DNA from: Crossiella cryophila
GTDB taxonomy: Bacteria; Actinomycetota; Actinomycetes; Mycobacteriales; Pseudonocardiaceae
NCBI RefSeq assembly: GCF_014204915.1
Contig: NZ_JACHMH010000001.1
Location: 868,001 to 932,000 of the forward strand
Length of the DNA: 64,000 nucleotides
Direction of reading: 5' to 3'
The translations under genes and the position numbers were made by a program. The stretch's first letter is position 1, and every line of letters begins with the position of its first letter. This document shows, piece after piece, positions 54,314 to 63,456 of this stretch. Below the pieces are notes generated by a model. It was not told the origin of the DNA and searched no databases. It saw only the letters and a list, made by a program, of their open reading frames with translations.

Positions 54314-57300
54314 TCAGCTCCGGCGACGCCGGGTTCCGGCGACCAGCACCACGCCGAGCACCACCAGGGCCAGCCCCGCCCACAGGAACACCGTGGGCGC
54401 GGCGCCGGTCTGGGCCAGCGGCGGCCGCGGCGGGACCGGCCCGCCGGGCACCCGCACCGAGGCGGAATCGGTGTCGGTGACCGGGTTCCCCGGCCGTTCG
54501 GTGTCCGGCTGACCGGTCGCGGTGGCGGTGTTGACCAGGGTGCCGCCGCCGGGTGCGGCGGTGGTGCAGGTCCAGGTCCGGCTGTCGTTGACCGGCAGCC
54601 GGTCGATCCGGCGGTCGCAGCCGGGCAGGCTCGGGTCGGCCACGGTGACGCCGATCAGGTCGACGGTGCCGGTGTTGCGCACGGTCAGCTTGAACGTCAC
54701 CGTGCGGCCGGGCGCGGCCTCGTCCTGGTCGGCGGTCTTGGTCAGGTCGATGCCGGGCTTGCCGACCTTCGCGGTGGCCTGGTCGGTGTCGGTCACCGGA
54801 CGCCCGGTGGGGTCGGTGCCGGTGGCGGTCACGGTGTTGGCGATGTCGTTGTCCCGCATGGTCACCACGCAGGTCACCGGCTTGCTCGACTCCCCGGGCG
54901 CCAGGTTCCCGACGGCCACCGAGCAGCCGGGCGCGACCGGATCGGCGAGCACCACGTTGGTCAGCGGCACGTCGCCGGTATTGCGCACCACCACGGTGAA
55001 GGTGGCCTCCTGGCCGCTCAGCAGTGGTTTGGCCGGGCCGGTCTTGGTCACCTCGATACCGGGGCCGATCACGTCCAGCACCGCGTTGTCGGTGTCGGTC
55101 ACCGGGCGGCCGGTCGGGTCGGTCCCGGTCACCGTCGCGGTGTTGGTGACGTCCTGGGCCGCGGTGATCACGCAGGTCCGGGTCTCGGTCCCGCCGACCG
55201 GCAGCAGCGGCAGGGTGAATCCGCAGCTCGCCTGCCTGTCGTCGGTGACCCGGACCTCGGTGAGCGGCACATCGCCGGTGTTGCGGATGACGATCGTGTA
55301 GGTCACCTGGTCGCCGGGCCGGGCGGTGGCCGGGCTGACCGACTTGTCGATGTCCACCCCCGGGTGCAGCACGTCAACCGGGGCATCGTCCACATCGGAC
55401 ACATCAGGTCCGGTCGGCGGTTTTCCGTTGGCAGTGGCCGTGTTCACCACATCGTCCGCGGGCGCGACCATCGTGCACGGGTAGGTCTCGGCCGCCCCGA
55501 CGGCCAGTTCCGGGAAGCTACGGCGGCATTCCGGCGCGAGCTGGTCGGTCACCGTGACGCCGGTCAGCGGCACGTCGCCGGTGTTGCTGACCTTGATCCG
55601 GAAGGTCACCGAGTCCCCGGCCCGGAACGGCCCGCCCTCCACGTCCTTGGTGATGCTGATGCCCGGGTGCTGCACGTCCACCCGCACGGTGTCCTCATCC
55701 CGCACCGGCGGCCCCACCGGCGGGGTGCCGGTGCCGGTCGCGGTATTGGCGAAGTCGTTGCCAGGCGCGGTGATCACGCAGGTGATCCGCTGCTCCGCAC
55801 CCACGGCCAGCTGCGCGATGGTGCCGCCGCAGCCGGGTGCGGCGGGGTCGCTGACCACCACGTTGGTCAGCGGCACATCGCCGGTGTTGCGCACGATCAC
55901 GGTGAAGGTGACCTGATCACCTTCGCGCACGGTCTTCTTGTTCGCGGTCTTGCTGACGTCCAGGGCCGGGTGGATCACGTCCACCCGCGCGTCGCCGGTG
56001 TCCGTGACCGGCGGACCCACCGGCGGCGTCCCGGTCACCGCGGCCGTGTTGACCAGGTCTTCCTGCCCCGCGGTCCAGGTGCACGTGTAGGTCTGGGTCT
56101 CCCCGGCGGCGAGCTTGTCGATGACGCGGGCGCAGCCGGGCACGGCCTGGTCGGTCACGGTGACCGCGGTCAGTTCGGTGTCCCCGGTGTTGCGCACCCG
56201 GATGGTGAAGGTGACGGTGTCCCCGGCCCGCACGGTCTCCGGCGCGGCGCTCTTGTCCAGTTCGACGCCAGGGTGCACCACATCGACCTCTGCACCGTCC
56301 ACATCGGACACCGGTGGCCCGGTCGGCGGGGTGCCGGTGGTGCTCGCGGTGTTCTGGATGTCGTTGGCCGGCGCGGTCATCGTGCAGGTGTAGGTCTGAC
56401 TGGCGCCCGGCGCGAGGTCGGGCAGCGTGCGCGCGCAGTCCGGGGCCACCTGGTCGGTGACCGAGACCGCGGTCAGCGGCGCGTCGCCGGTGTTGGTCAC
56501 GGTGATGCCGAAGGTGACGGTGTCGCCTTCCCGGAACGGCCCGCCACGCACGTCCTTGGCGATGTTGATGCCGGGGTGCAGCACCGAGACGACCACCTTG
56601 CCGTCATCGCTGACCGGCGGCCCGACCGGCGGCGTGCCGGTGGCGGTCGCGGTGTTGGTGAACTCCTGCGCGGGCGCGGTCACCGTGCAGGTGATCTCCC
56701 GCTCGCCGCCGACCGGCAGTTCCGCGATGGTGGCGCCGCAGCCCGGCGCGACCGGATCGCTGACCACCACGTTGGTCAGCGGCACGTCCCCGGTATTGCG
56801 CACCACCACGGTGAAGGTGACCTGATCACCCTCGCGCACGGTCTTCTTGTCCGCGGTCTTGGTGACCTCGATCGCCGGATGGATCACGTCCACCCGCGCG
56901 TCGTCGGTGGCGGTCACCGGGCGGCCGGTCGGGTCGTTCCCGCTGACCGTGGCGGTGTTGACCAGGTCCGCACTGCCCGCGGTCCACATGCAGGTGTAGC
57001 TCTGGCTCGCCCCCGGCGCCAGGTCCGGCAGGGTGCGGGCGCAGGCCGGGACAGCCGGGTCGGCCACCGTGACCGAGGTCAGCGGCGCGTCGCCGGAGTT
57101 GGTGACCTTGATCGTGAAGCTCACCTGGTCGCCGACCCGGACGGTGCCGGGCTCGGCGGACTTCTCGATGTCCAGCCGCGGGTTCACCACGTCCACCACG
57201 GCATCGTCGGTGGCGGTGACCGGCGGGCCGACCGGTGGCGTGCCGGTCACGGTGGCCACGTTGGTGAGGTCCTGGGTGGCGGTCAGCACGCAGGTGTAGG

Positions 57301-60133
57301 TCTGGCTCGCGCCGCTGGCCAGGCTGGCGAACACCCGGTCACAGGCCGGGGTCAGCGGATCGGCCACCCGCACGTCGGTCAGGTCCACGTCGCCGGAGTT
57401 GGTGACCTTGATGGTGAAGGTGACCTGCTCACCGGCCCGCACCCGGCCGGGTTCGGCGTCCTTGGTGATCCGCACCGCCGGGTGCTGCACGTCCACCCGC
57501 GCGGTGTCCACATCGGACACCGGCGGACCCACCGGCGGCGTACCGGTGGCGGTGGCGGTGTTGGCGAAGTCCTCCTGCGGCGCGGTCACCACGCAGCTGA
57601 ACCGCTGCTGCGCGCCCACGGCCAGCTGCGCGATGGTGCCGCCGCAGCCGGGTGCGTCCTGGTCGGCCAGCACCACGTTGGTCAGCGGCACGTCGCCGGT
57701 GTTGCGCACCAGCACGGTGAAGGTGACCTGGTCGCCAACCCGGACGACGCCGGGCTCGGCGGTCTTGGTGACCTCGATCGCCGGGTTGATCACGTCCACC
57801 CGCGCGTCGTCGGTGTCGGTCACCGGCGGCCCGACCGGCGGGGTGCCGGTGACGGTCGCGGTGTTCACCAGGTCCGCGCTGACCGTGGTGCTGCACGTGT
57901 AGGTCTCGCTCGCCCCGGCCGCGAGCCGCTCGAACTCCTTGGCGCACAACGGCAACGCCGGATCGGCCACGGTGACCCGGGTCAGATCGCTGTCCCCGGT
58001 GTTGGTCACCTTGATGGTGAAGGTGACGGTGTCCCCGACCCTGGCGGTCTCCGGCGAGGCGGTCTTCTCGATGTCCACCGCGGGTTTGAGCACCTTGACG
58101 GTGGCCTGTGCGCTCGCCGTGACGTCCTGCCCTGACCTGTCCCGCCCGGTCGCGGTCGCGGTGTTGGTGGTGGTCTCACTCAGCCGCGCGGTGCAGGTGT
58201 AGGTCTGGCTGCCGCCCGCTGGCAGCGCTCCGGACAGCGTGCGCGCGCACTCCGGGGTGCGGTCGTCGGCGATCCGCACCGGGTCCAGCGGGGAGTCGCC
58301 GGTGTTGCGCACGGTGATGGTGAACGTGGTCTGGTCCCCGGCCCGGATGGTGCCAGGGTCGGCGGACTTGGTCAGCTCGATGCCGGGCCGCACGATCGGC
58401 ACCGGGGCGTCGTCACTGGCCTGCACCTTGAGCCCGAGCGAGTCGAAACCGCTGGCGGTGGCCGTGTTCACGCCGTCGGCCACCGGCGCGGCGGTGGTGC
58501 AGGTGAAGGTGCGGCTGGCCCCGACGGCGAGCACCCCGGCGAGGTTGCGCGCGCAGTCGGGGACCTTGGCGTCGGCGACCTGGAGCCGGGTCAGCGGCAC
58601 GTCGCCGGAGTTGGTGACCTTGATGGTGAAGGTGACGGTGTCGCCCGCGCGGTAGGCGGGCTTGTCCGCGTCCTTGGCCACCGTGATCGCCGGGTGGATC
58701 ACGTCCACCTTGGCGCTCGCACTGCCCTCCAGTGGATCGCCGAGGCTGCTGGTGCCGCTGACGTTGGCCGTGTTGGTGACGTCAGCGGCCGGCGCGGTCC
58801 CGGTGCAGGTGTAGGTGGTGGACCGGCCCGCGGCCAGCGCGCCGATCTCCCGGTCGCAGGCGGGGAAGGCAGGATCGCTGACCCGGACCCCGCTGGCCGG
58901 TGCGCCACTGGGATTGGTCACCTTGATGGTGAAGGTGACCTGCTCGCCCGCGTGCACCACGGACGGGTCGGCGGCCTTCTCGATCTGCAGTTCGGGCACG
59001 GCGACGGAGAACACCAGGTTCTGCGCCAGGTAGGAGTCGCCGTTGGTCACGAAGGACAACTCGGCGCTGGTCGCCCCGGAGCGGATCGCGGTGGTGCTGA
59101 AGGACTTGGCGTCCACGCTCCAGTTGTTCACCGAGTCGGGGCTGGACCGCCCGTCGGCCAGCGAGACGAAGAAGTTGTCGGTGTTGCCGGTGCCCGGTTC
59201 CGGGATCGAGGTGTTGTTGACCTTGAACTCGTCCCTGGGGATGTTCCGGTCACCCTCGTAGGCGGTGACGCCGATCCGGGTGGTCGCGGCGGCGGAGCGG
59301 AAGCCGGTGACGGTCACCGTGGTGGCCGGGTCGGTGCTGTTCTGCCGCACGTGGCCGTCGTAGACGAACACCTCGCGCTTGCTTGGCGCGTTGACCGGAT
59401 CCCGCTCGGCGTACTTGTAGACCACCACCAGCGACCAGCCGGCCATGCAGCCGAACCCGTTGACACCCCACACGTTGCCGGTGGTGATGCTCAGGTCGGA
59501 CCCGGTGGTGACGCCGGCGAACGCGCTGGTCACATCGGCGTAGGCGGAGTAGTACTGGCCGCCGGTGTAGGTCCGGGCCGGATCCCTGGTGACCGCGACG
59601 GGGGCGATGTCGGTGGCCTCCGCGCCCACCGCGAAGCGCACCTTCTGCTGCTCAGGACTGGCCGCCGCGCCACTGGGCACGGTGGCCGCGACCCGCCCGC
59701 GGTCCTGGCACATCAGGCCGGTCTGCCCGACATAGGTGCCGGTGTTGCCCGCCCAGTTCAGCCGGGCGAAGTCGATCGTGGCGCCGGGCGGGATGCGCAG
59801 GGTGGCCCGGGAGGAGTTGAACGTGTCCGCGTCGGCGTCCACGTCGGCCTGCAGCATGAAGTAGTCGTCGTTGTAGTTGCCGGTCGAGCCGGGGACGGTG
59901 CTGCCGCCTGCCACCGTGGCGCAGTTGGCCGGGGACGCGGTGGAGTACTGCGGGGCCCGGTCCGCCGTGGTCGGGCAGCGCAACGAGCCGTTGCCGACCT
60001 CCAGGAAGTCGCCGTAGACCACCTGGTCGTAGTTCAGCGTGAACGCCTTGACCACGCCCGCCTGCGCGGAGGCACCGGCCAGCAGTGCGCCGAGGGCGAG
60101 GAGCAGGGCGAGCAGGACCCGGAGCAACCGCAT
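54314..60133 (-). CDS. Giant DUF11-repeat cell-wall protein with LAQTG anchor
   Basis: About 1940 residues: signal peptide (1-28), an N-terminal domain of about 370 residues, fifteen DUF11 repeats of about 100 residues each (T-F-T-I-K-V-T-N-x-G-D core; many with T-G-T-P-P-V-G-P-P-V), then L-A-Q-T-G, a hydrophobic helix and R-R-R-R. It is displayed on the wall by a class E sortase. Each repeat has paired Cys, probably forming disulfides. The ATG at 60133 or GTG at 60142 has no ribosome site. Confidence 0.9.
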   Translation of the reverse strand: MRLLRVLLALLLALGALLAGASAQAGVVKAFTLNYDQVVYGDFLEVGNGSLRCPTTADRAPQYSTASPANCATVAGGSTVPGSTGNYNDDYFMLQADVDADADTFNSSRATLRIPPGATIDFARLNWAGNTGTYVGQTGLMCQDRGRVAATVPSGAAASPEQQKVRFAVGAEATDIAPVAVTRDPARTYTGGQYYSAYADVTSAFAGVTTGSDLSITTGNVWGVNGFGCMAGWSLVVVYKYAERDPVNAPSKREVFVYDGHVRQNSTDPATTVTVTGFRSAAATTRIGVTAYEGDRNIPRDEFKVNNTSIPEPGTGNTDNFFVSLADGRSSPDSVNNWSVDAKSFSTTAIRSGATSAELSFVTNGDSYLAQNLVFSVAVPELQIEKAADPSVVHAGEQVTFTIKVTNPSGAPASGVRVSDPAFPACDREIGALAAGRSTTYTCTGTAPAADVTNTANVSGTSSLGDPLEGSASAKVDVIHPAITVAKDADKPAYRAGDTVTFTIKVTNSGDVPLTRLQVADAKVPDCARNLAGVLAVGASRTFTCTTAAPVADGVNTATASGFDSLGLKVQASDDAPVPIVRPGIELTKSADPGTIRAGDQTTFTITVRNTGDSPLDPVRIADDRTPECARTLSGALPAGGSQTYTCTARLSETTTNTATATGRDRSGQDVTASAQATVKVLKPAVDIEKTASPETARVGDTVTFTIKVTNTGDSDLTRVTVADPALPLCAKEFERLAAGASETYTCSTTVSADLVNTATVTGTPPVGPPVTDTDDARVDVINPAIEVTKTAEPGVVRVGDQVTFTVLVRNTGDVPLTNVVLADQDAPGCGGTIAQLAVGAQQRFSCVVTAPQEDFANTATATGTPPVGPPVSDVDTARVDVQHPAVRITKDAEPGRVRAGEQVTFTIKVTNSGDVDLTDVRVADPLTPACDRVFASLASGASQTYTCVLTATQDLTNVATVTGTPPVGPPVTATDDAVVDVVNPRLDIEKSAEPGTVRVGDQVSFTIKVTNSGDAPLTSVTVADPAVPACARTLPDLAPGASQSYTCMWTAGSADLVNTATVSGNDPTGRPVTATDDARVDVIHPAIEVTKTADKKTVREGDQVTFTVVVRNTGDVPLTNVVVSDPVAPGCGATIAELPVGGEREITCTVTAPAQEFTNTATATGTPPVGPPVSDDGKVVVSVLHPGINIAKDVRGGPFREGDTVTFGITVTNTGDAPLTAVSVTDQVAPDCARTLPDLAPGASQTYTCTMTAPANDIQNTASTTGTPPTGPPVSDVDGAEVDVVHPGVELDKSAAPETVRAGDTVTFTIRVRNTGDTELTAVTVTDQAVPGCARVIDKLAAGETQTYTCTWTAGQEDLVNTAAVTGTPPVGPPVTDTGDARVDVIHPALDVSKTANKKTVREGDQVTFTVIVRNTGDVPLTNVVVSDPAAPGCGGTIAQLAVGAEQRITCVITAPGNDFANTATGTGTPPVGPPVRDEDTVRVDVQHPGISITKDVEGGPFRAGDSVTFRIKVSNTGDVPLTGVTVTDQLAPECRRSFPELAVGAAETYPCTMVAPADDVVNTATANGKPPTGPDVSDVDDAPVDVLHPGVDIDKSVSPATARPGDQVTYTIVIRNTGDVPLTEVRVTDDRQASCGFTLPLLPVGGTETRTCVITAAQDVTNTATVTGTDPTGRPVTDTDNAVLDVIGPGIEVTKTGPAKPLLSGQEATFTVVVRNTGDVPLTNVVLADPVAPGCSVAVGNLAPGESSKPVTCVVTMRDNDIANTVTATGTDPTGRPVTDTDQATAKVGKPGIDLTKTADQDEAAPGRTVTFKLTVRNTGTVDLIGVTVADPSLPGCDRRIDRLPVNDSRTWTCTTAAPGGGTLVNTATATGQPDTERPGNPVTDTDSASVRVPGGPVPPRPPLAQTGAAPTVFLWAGLALVVLGVVLVAGTRRRRS
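54455..58995 (-). repeat. Fifteen tandem DUF11 coding repeats
   Basis: About 300-bp units encoding DUF11 domains. Several are close to each other (for example those starting with K-T-A-D-K-K-T-V-R-E and K-D-V-x-G-G-P-F-R), so recent amplification or recombination within the gene is likely. Boundaries are approximate. Confidence 0.8.
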
Positions 60134-60208
60134 ACCGGGCACACTGGGGCCGCGCCGTTGATCTCACCACCGGAGCACGCTGGACGTTCCACCGATGTGG
60201 GGAACGAG

Positions 60209-60790
60209 TTACCTCTTGGTGGTGGCCCGGTGGAAGTTCAGGTAGGCCCGCGAGGGCGTCGGCCCACGCTGCCCCTGGTAGCGGGAGCCGACCGCGGCCG
60301 AGCCGTAGGGGTTCTCCGCTGGCGAGCTGAGCCGGAACAGGCACAGCTGGCCGATCTTCATCCCCGGCCACAGCGTGATCGGCAGATTGGCCACGTTGGA
60401 CAGCTCCAGCGTGATGTGCCCGGTGAAGCCGGGGTCGATGAACCCCGCGGTGGAGTGGGTCAGCAGCCCGAGCCGTCCGAGCGAGGACTTGCCCTCCAGC
60501 CGCCCGGCGAGGTCATCCGGCAGCCCGACCCGCTCGAAGGTGGAACCGAGCACGAACTCACCGGGGTGCAGCACGAAGGCCTCGTCGTCCTCCTTCTCCA
60601 CCAGCGAGGTCAGCTCGTCCTGCTGCAACGACGGATCGATGTGGGTGTACTTGGTGTTGTCGAACACCCGGAAGAACCGGTCGAGCCGGACGTCGATGCT
60701 GGAGGGCTGGACCAGGTCGGCGTCGAACGGATCGAGGTTGAGCCGACCGGCCTCGACCTCCTTGCGCAGGTCGCTGTCACTGAGGAGCAC
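60209..60790 (-). CDS. dcd: dCTP deaminase
   Basis: 193 residues. It turns dCTP into dUTP (or dUMP) for thymidylate synthesis. The trimer motif S-S-I-D-V-R-L-D and the catalytic [11 protein letters not shown]-x-G-H-I-T-L-E-L are present. The C-terminal [19 protein letters not shown] is the lid. GTG start at 60790 with TACGCT 7 nt upstream. Confidence 0.96.
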   Translation of the reverse strand: MLLSDSDLRKEVEAGRLNLDPFDADLVQPSSIDVRLDRFFRVFDNTKYTHIDPSLQQDELTSLVEKEDDEAFVLHPGEFVLGSTFERVGLPDDLAGRLEGKSSLGRLGLLTHSTAGFIDPGFTGHITLELSNVANLPITLWPGMKIGQLCLFRLSSPAENPYGSAAVGSRYQGQRGPTPSRAYLNFHRATTKR

Positions 60791-60797
60791 GTGCCCC

Positions 60798-60803
60798 AGC
60801 GTA
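60798..60803 (-). promoter_or_regulatory. Predicted dcd -10 element (leaderless)
   Basis: TACGCT on the minus strand, 7 nt before the GTG of dcd. No ribosome site. Confidence 0.45.
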
Positions 60804-60840
60804 ACCCGGCCCGGCTGGACACAGCTGGGGCGAGTCCCTG

Positions 60841-60846
60841 TATGCT
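60841..60846 (+). promoter_or_regulatory. Predicted tRNA-Gly promoter -10
   Basis: TATGCT 17 bp before the tRNA 5' end. TGGACA at 60816-60821 may be a -35, with a long 19-bp spacer. Confidence 0.4.
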
Positions 60847-60863
60847 CGACGGCGCACGATCAA

Positions 60864-60934
60864 GCGGGTGTAGTTCATTGGTAGAACGACAGCTTCCCAA
60901 GCTGTAGAGGCGGGTTCGATTCCCGTCACCCGCT
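60864..60934 (+). tRNA. tRNA-Gly (anticodon CCC)
   Basis: 71-nt cloverleaf: acceptor stem GCGGGTG/CACCCGC, anticodon stem ACAGC/GCTGT with loop TTCCCAA giving anticodon CCC at 60896-60898, and a T arm with GGTTCGATTCC. CCA is not encoded. It decodes GGG. Confidence 0.95.
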
Positions 60935-60942
60935 CCGACACG

Positions 60943-60973
60943 AAGGCCCGGATCTCGGCGAGATCCGGGCCTT
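60943..60973 (+). terminator. tRNA-Gly terminator
   Basis: Perfect 14-bp stem (AAGGCCCGGATCTC / GAGATCCGGGCCTT, 3-nt loop) 8 nt after the tRNA. Confidence 0.8.
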
Positions 60974-61002
60974 GTCGCTTGTCTGGCTTGGGTTCGCGGG
61001 GG

Positions 61003-61203
61003 TCAGCGGCCGCCGTTGCGGGAGTACTCGGCGCAGGCGTCGACGTCGTCCACGGTGATGCTGGGGTGTCGGGCGACGATCTCGGTCGGCGAGAGTCCCT
61101 CGCTCAGCAGGGCGTTGACCACCGCGACGGGCACGTTGGTGCCGGTGACGAACGGGACGCCGTGCGCTACCCCCGGGTCATGGGAGATCTGCTCTAGAGC
61201 CAC
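61003..61203 (-). CDS. DUF433 protein (antitoxin-like)
   Basis: 66 residues. The DUF433 core (D-P-G-V-A-H-G-V-P-F-V-T-G-T, E-I-V-A-R-H-P-S-I-T) is complete. DUF433 proteins often pair with PIN-domain toxins, but no PIN gene is adjacent. GTG start. A palindrome and a hairpin lie upstream. It is paralogous to 61416-61613. Confidence 0.78.
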   Translation of the reverse strand: MALEQISHDPGVAHGVPFVTGTNVPVAVVNALLSEGLSPTEIVARHPSITVDDVDACAEYSRNGGR

Positions 61204-61278
61204 CGCGTCAGTCTGCTTCCGAGGTCCGGGGTCGTCAATGACCCGGGCGGCGGGTTTCGTGGCTCGCGAAGATCGCGC

Positions 61279-61291
61279 TCACACAGTGTGA
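61279..61291. promoter_or_regulatory. Palindrome TCACACAGTGTGA upstream of DUF433-1
   Basis: Perfect 13-bp palindrome with a single central base, 76 bp before the DUF433 start. Possible operator. Confidence 0.4.
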
Positions 61292-61312
61292 CCGGGCTTA
61301 CCGGATATGGCG

Positions 61313-61345
61313 AAGACCACATTTTCGGTCCGGAAAAATGGTCTT
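61313..61345 (-). terminator. AT-rich hairpin between the two DUF433 genes
   Basis: AAGACCA and TGGTCTT (7 bp) flank T and A runs that can pair after a short internal loop, 71 nt beyond the stop of DUF433-2. It may end that transcript. Confidence 0.45.
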
Positions 61346-61415
61346 GGGCCACCCGGTTTGCCCGATCCGAATTACGGTCCCAGCCAGGGGAGAAATGCGG
61401 TTGCCGCGTGTTTGA

Positions 61416-61613
61416 CTACGCTCCGCCGCGCAGATATTCAAGGCAGAAGTCCACGTCGCCGATCTCCAGGTCCGGGTGCTTCAGCACGATCTCCGCTGCG
61501 GTCAGACCCTCGCAGACCAGGGCAACCACCGTGGCGACCGCGATCTTGGTGCCGGTGACGACGGGAACCCCGCGGAGCACAGCGGGGTCCTGTGAGACCT
61601 TGAGAAAAGACAT
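61416..61613 (-). CDS. DUF433 protein (antitoxin-like), second copy
   Basis: 65 residues. Core D-P-A-V-L-R-G-V-P-V-V-T-G-T and E-I-V-L-K-H-P-D-L match DUF433. ATG at 61613 has AGGA 8 nt upstream; the longer frame is not needed. Again no toxin gene is adjacent. Confidence 0.75.
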   Translation of the reverse strand: MSFLKVSQDPAVLRGVPVVTGTKIAVATVVALVCEGLTAAEIVLKHPDLEIGDVDFCLEYLRGGA

Positions 61614-61681
61614 GAAAATATCCTGCGCCTTCGACCGGATTGATGTCGACTGCACATGGTAGCGAAAATTCTCTGCCCACT

Positions 61682-61721
61682 GGGGCGGTCCTGATCCGCC
61701 AACCGGCGGATCAGGACGCCC
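61682..61721 (-). terminator. Symporter terminator hairpin
   Basis: 18-bp stem with one bulge (GGGGCG-G-TCCTGATCCGCC with GGCGGATCAGGA-CGCCCC, AACC loop), 17 nt beyond the symporter stop. Confidence 0.75.
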
Positions 61722-61738
61722 CGGAAACCCGAAACCAA

Positions 61739-63262
61739 TCAGGCCTTGGCCGCGACCGTCTCCGGTCCGGTGGGCTTGTCGGCCTCGTCGGAGTTCAGCG
61801 AGTCGATCAGTTCGTCACGGTCCGTGGTGCGCTCCGGCTTGACCAGGCCGACCACCAGGAACAGCACCACCGAGGTCAGCAGCGGGTAGGCGACCAGTGC
61901 CTCCTTGGCCACCGTGGTGCCCATCTGCTGCGAGATGTAGAGCACCGCCCACACCCCGAGTCCGCCAAGGGTGGAGGAGATCGCGGAACTCGGGCCCATC
62001 CGGCGGAACCAGGGCAGCATGCCCAGCATCAGCGGCACCGCGATCGGGCCCATGGTGGCGGCCACCAGGTCGACCACGACCTTGAGCACGCCGTCGGTGG
62101 TATCCAGGGACACCGCCATCAACATGCTCAGCCCGATGAAGCTGAACGTGGTCGCCCTGGCCAGTTTGAGCTGGGCGGCGCCGGTCATCCGTTTGGCGCC
62201 CTTCCAGATCCTGGGCAGGATGTCCCTGGTGATCACCGCGGTGATCACGTTGGCGTCCGAGGAGACCATCGCCATGGTGTGCGAGAAGAACCCGGCCAGC
62301 ACCAGACCGATCATGCCCGCGGGCAGCATCACCTTGCCCAGCTCGATGTAGGCATCGCCCGCCCTGGCGGCCAGGTCCGGCACGATCAGCGGCGCGGCCC
62401 ACATCGGGAAGAACAGGACCAGCGGCCACACCAGCCACAGCACGCTGGACAGGATCGCCGAGCGCTTCGCCTCGCGGCCGGAGGGCGCGGCCATGTAGCG
62501 CTGCGCCAGGTTCCACATGCCGCCGTTGTACTCCAGCGTCTTGATCACGAACAGCGCCATGAAGAAGGTCGCGGTGTAGGGCTCGCGCAGCGGCTCGCTG
62601 TTGGCGGCCGGGAGCTTGTCCCAGATCTCCCACATGAACTGGATGCCACCGAAGTGCGCGGCCACCGCCACGAACATCACGATGCCCGCGGCGCCCTGGA
62701 TGATGAACTGGCCGAAGTCGGTGAGCGCGTCCGCCCACAGGCCGCCGAGCACCGAGTAGATCATCGTGACCACGCCGACGATCAGGATGCCCCAGGCGAT
62801 CGGCACCCCGGCGAAACCGCGCAGCAGGATGGCCACCGCGGACCACTTGGCCGCGATGTCGACCACCTTGAGCAGCGAGCCGGACCAGGCCATGAGCTGC
62901 TGGGCTGGCACGTTGTAGCGCCGGGCCAGGTACTCCAGCGGCGAGGCCACCCCGTGCTTGGAGCGCAGCCGGTTCCAGCGCGCGGCGAACAGGAACGCCC
63001 CGATGCCGATACCGATGCCGATGGTCAGCGCCCACCAGACGTAGACGGTCAGGCCCAGCCGGTATGCCTCGCTGGCGAAGGCCACGAACATGACGGCGCT
63101 GTAGCCGGACATGTGGTGACTGATGCCGGAAAGCCACCACGGCATCTTGCCGCCTGCGGTGAAGAAGTCGACGACGTTGGCGATCCGGCCGCGCGACCAC
63201 CAGCCGATCGCCACCATGACGAAGAAATACCCAGCGACCACAACCCAGTCGAGGGTGCCCAT
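61739..63262 (-). CDS. Sodium:solute symporter family transporter
   Basis: 507 residues with about 13 transmembrane helices and the SSS core (G-G-K-M-P-W-W-L-S-G-I-S, G-L-W-A-D-A-L-T-D-F-G-Q-F). It takes up a solute with Na+; the substrate could be a sugar, amino acid or carboxylate. ATG at 63262 has GGAGG 4 nt upstream. The region before it holds a palindrome and several TGTGA motifs. Confidence 0.88.
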   Translation of the reverse strand: MGTLDWVVVAGYFFVMVAIGWWSRGRIANVVDFFTAGGKMPWWLSGISHHMSGYSAVMFVAFASEAYRLGLTVYVWWALTIGIGIGIGAFLFAARWNRLRSKHGVASPLEYLARRYNVPAQQLMAWSGSLLKVVDIAAKWSAVAILLRGFAGVPIAWGILIVGVVTMIYSVLGGLWADALTDFGQFIIQGAAGIVMFVAVAAHFGGIQFMWEIWDKLPAANSEPLREPYTATFFMALFVIKTLEYNGGMWNLAQRYMAAPSGREAKRSAILSSVLWLVWPLVLFFPMWAAPLIVPDLAARAGDAYIELGKVMLPAGMIGLVLAGFFSHTMAMVSSDANVITAVITRDILPRIWKGAKRMTGAAQLKLARATTFSFIGLSMLMAVSLDTTDGVLKVVVDLVAATMGPIAVPLMLGMLPWFRRMGPSSAISSTLGGLGVWAVLYISQQMGTTVAKEALVAYPLLTSVVLFLVVGLVKPERTTDRDELIDSLNSDEADKPTGPETVAAKA

Positions 63263-63326
63263 GACACCTCCAGCATCAGTACCCGCCACGGGCTGGCGGT
63301 CCCTAAGTTGTGCTCCGTCTTACGAG

Positions 63327-63342
63327 GTAACCCTTGGGTTAC
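63327..63342. promoter_or_regulatory. Inverted repeat GTAACCC-TT-GGGTTAC before the symporter
   Basis: 7-bp arms with a 2-bp centre, 65 bp before the symporter ATG. CGAGGTAACCC also occurs at 43959-43969 before the S1 protease. Confidence 0.4.
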
Positions 63343-63365
63343 GGAACGATTTCCCATGAACCGAG

Positions 63366-63408
63366 TCACATCTGTGACGAACAGTCAGATATGTGAACAT
63401 GAATGTGA
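63366..63408. promoter_or_regulatory. Group of TGTGA motifs in an AT-richer intergenic stretch
   Basis: TCACA at 63366 and TGTGA at 63373, 63392 and 63404 between the divergent symporter and LysE genes. TGTGA is half of a CRP site, but no full TGTGA-N6-TCACA is present. Confidence 0.3.
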
Positions 63409-63456
63409 TAAAGCGCCGCGGATCTCGCCCACTCGGTCGCTTGCGGTGACACTGTC

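Noticed and set aside
55364-58135. 923-codon open frame on the plus strand inside the DUF11 gene
   Set aside because: Repeat-driven shadow; the minus frame has signal peptide, DUF11 motifs and anchor.
54455-58995. Possible CRISPR or tandem DNA repeat array
   Set aside because: The units are about 300 bp and encode protein domains; there are no short direct repeats with unique spacers.
60864-61739. Integrated element at the tRNA-Gly gene
   Set aside because: No integrase and no duplicated tRNA 3' end were seen downstream of the tRNA.
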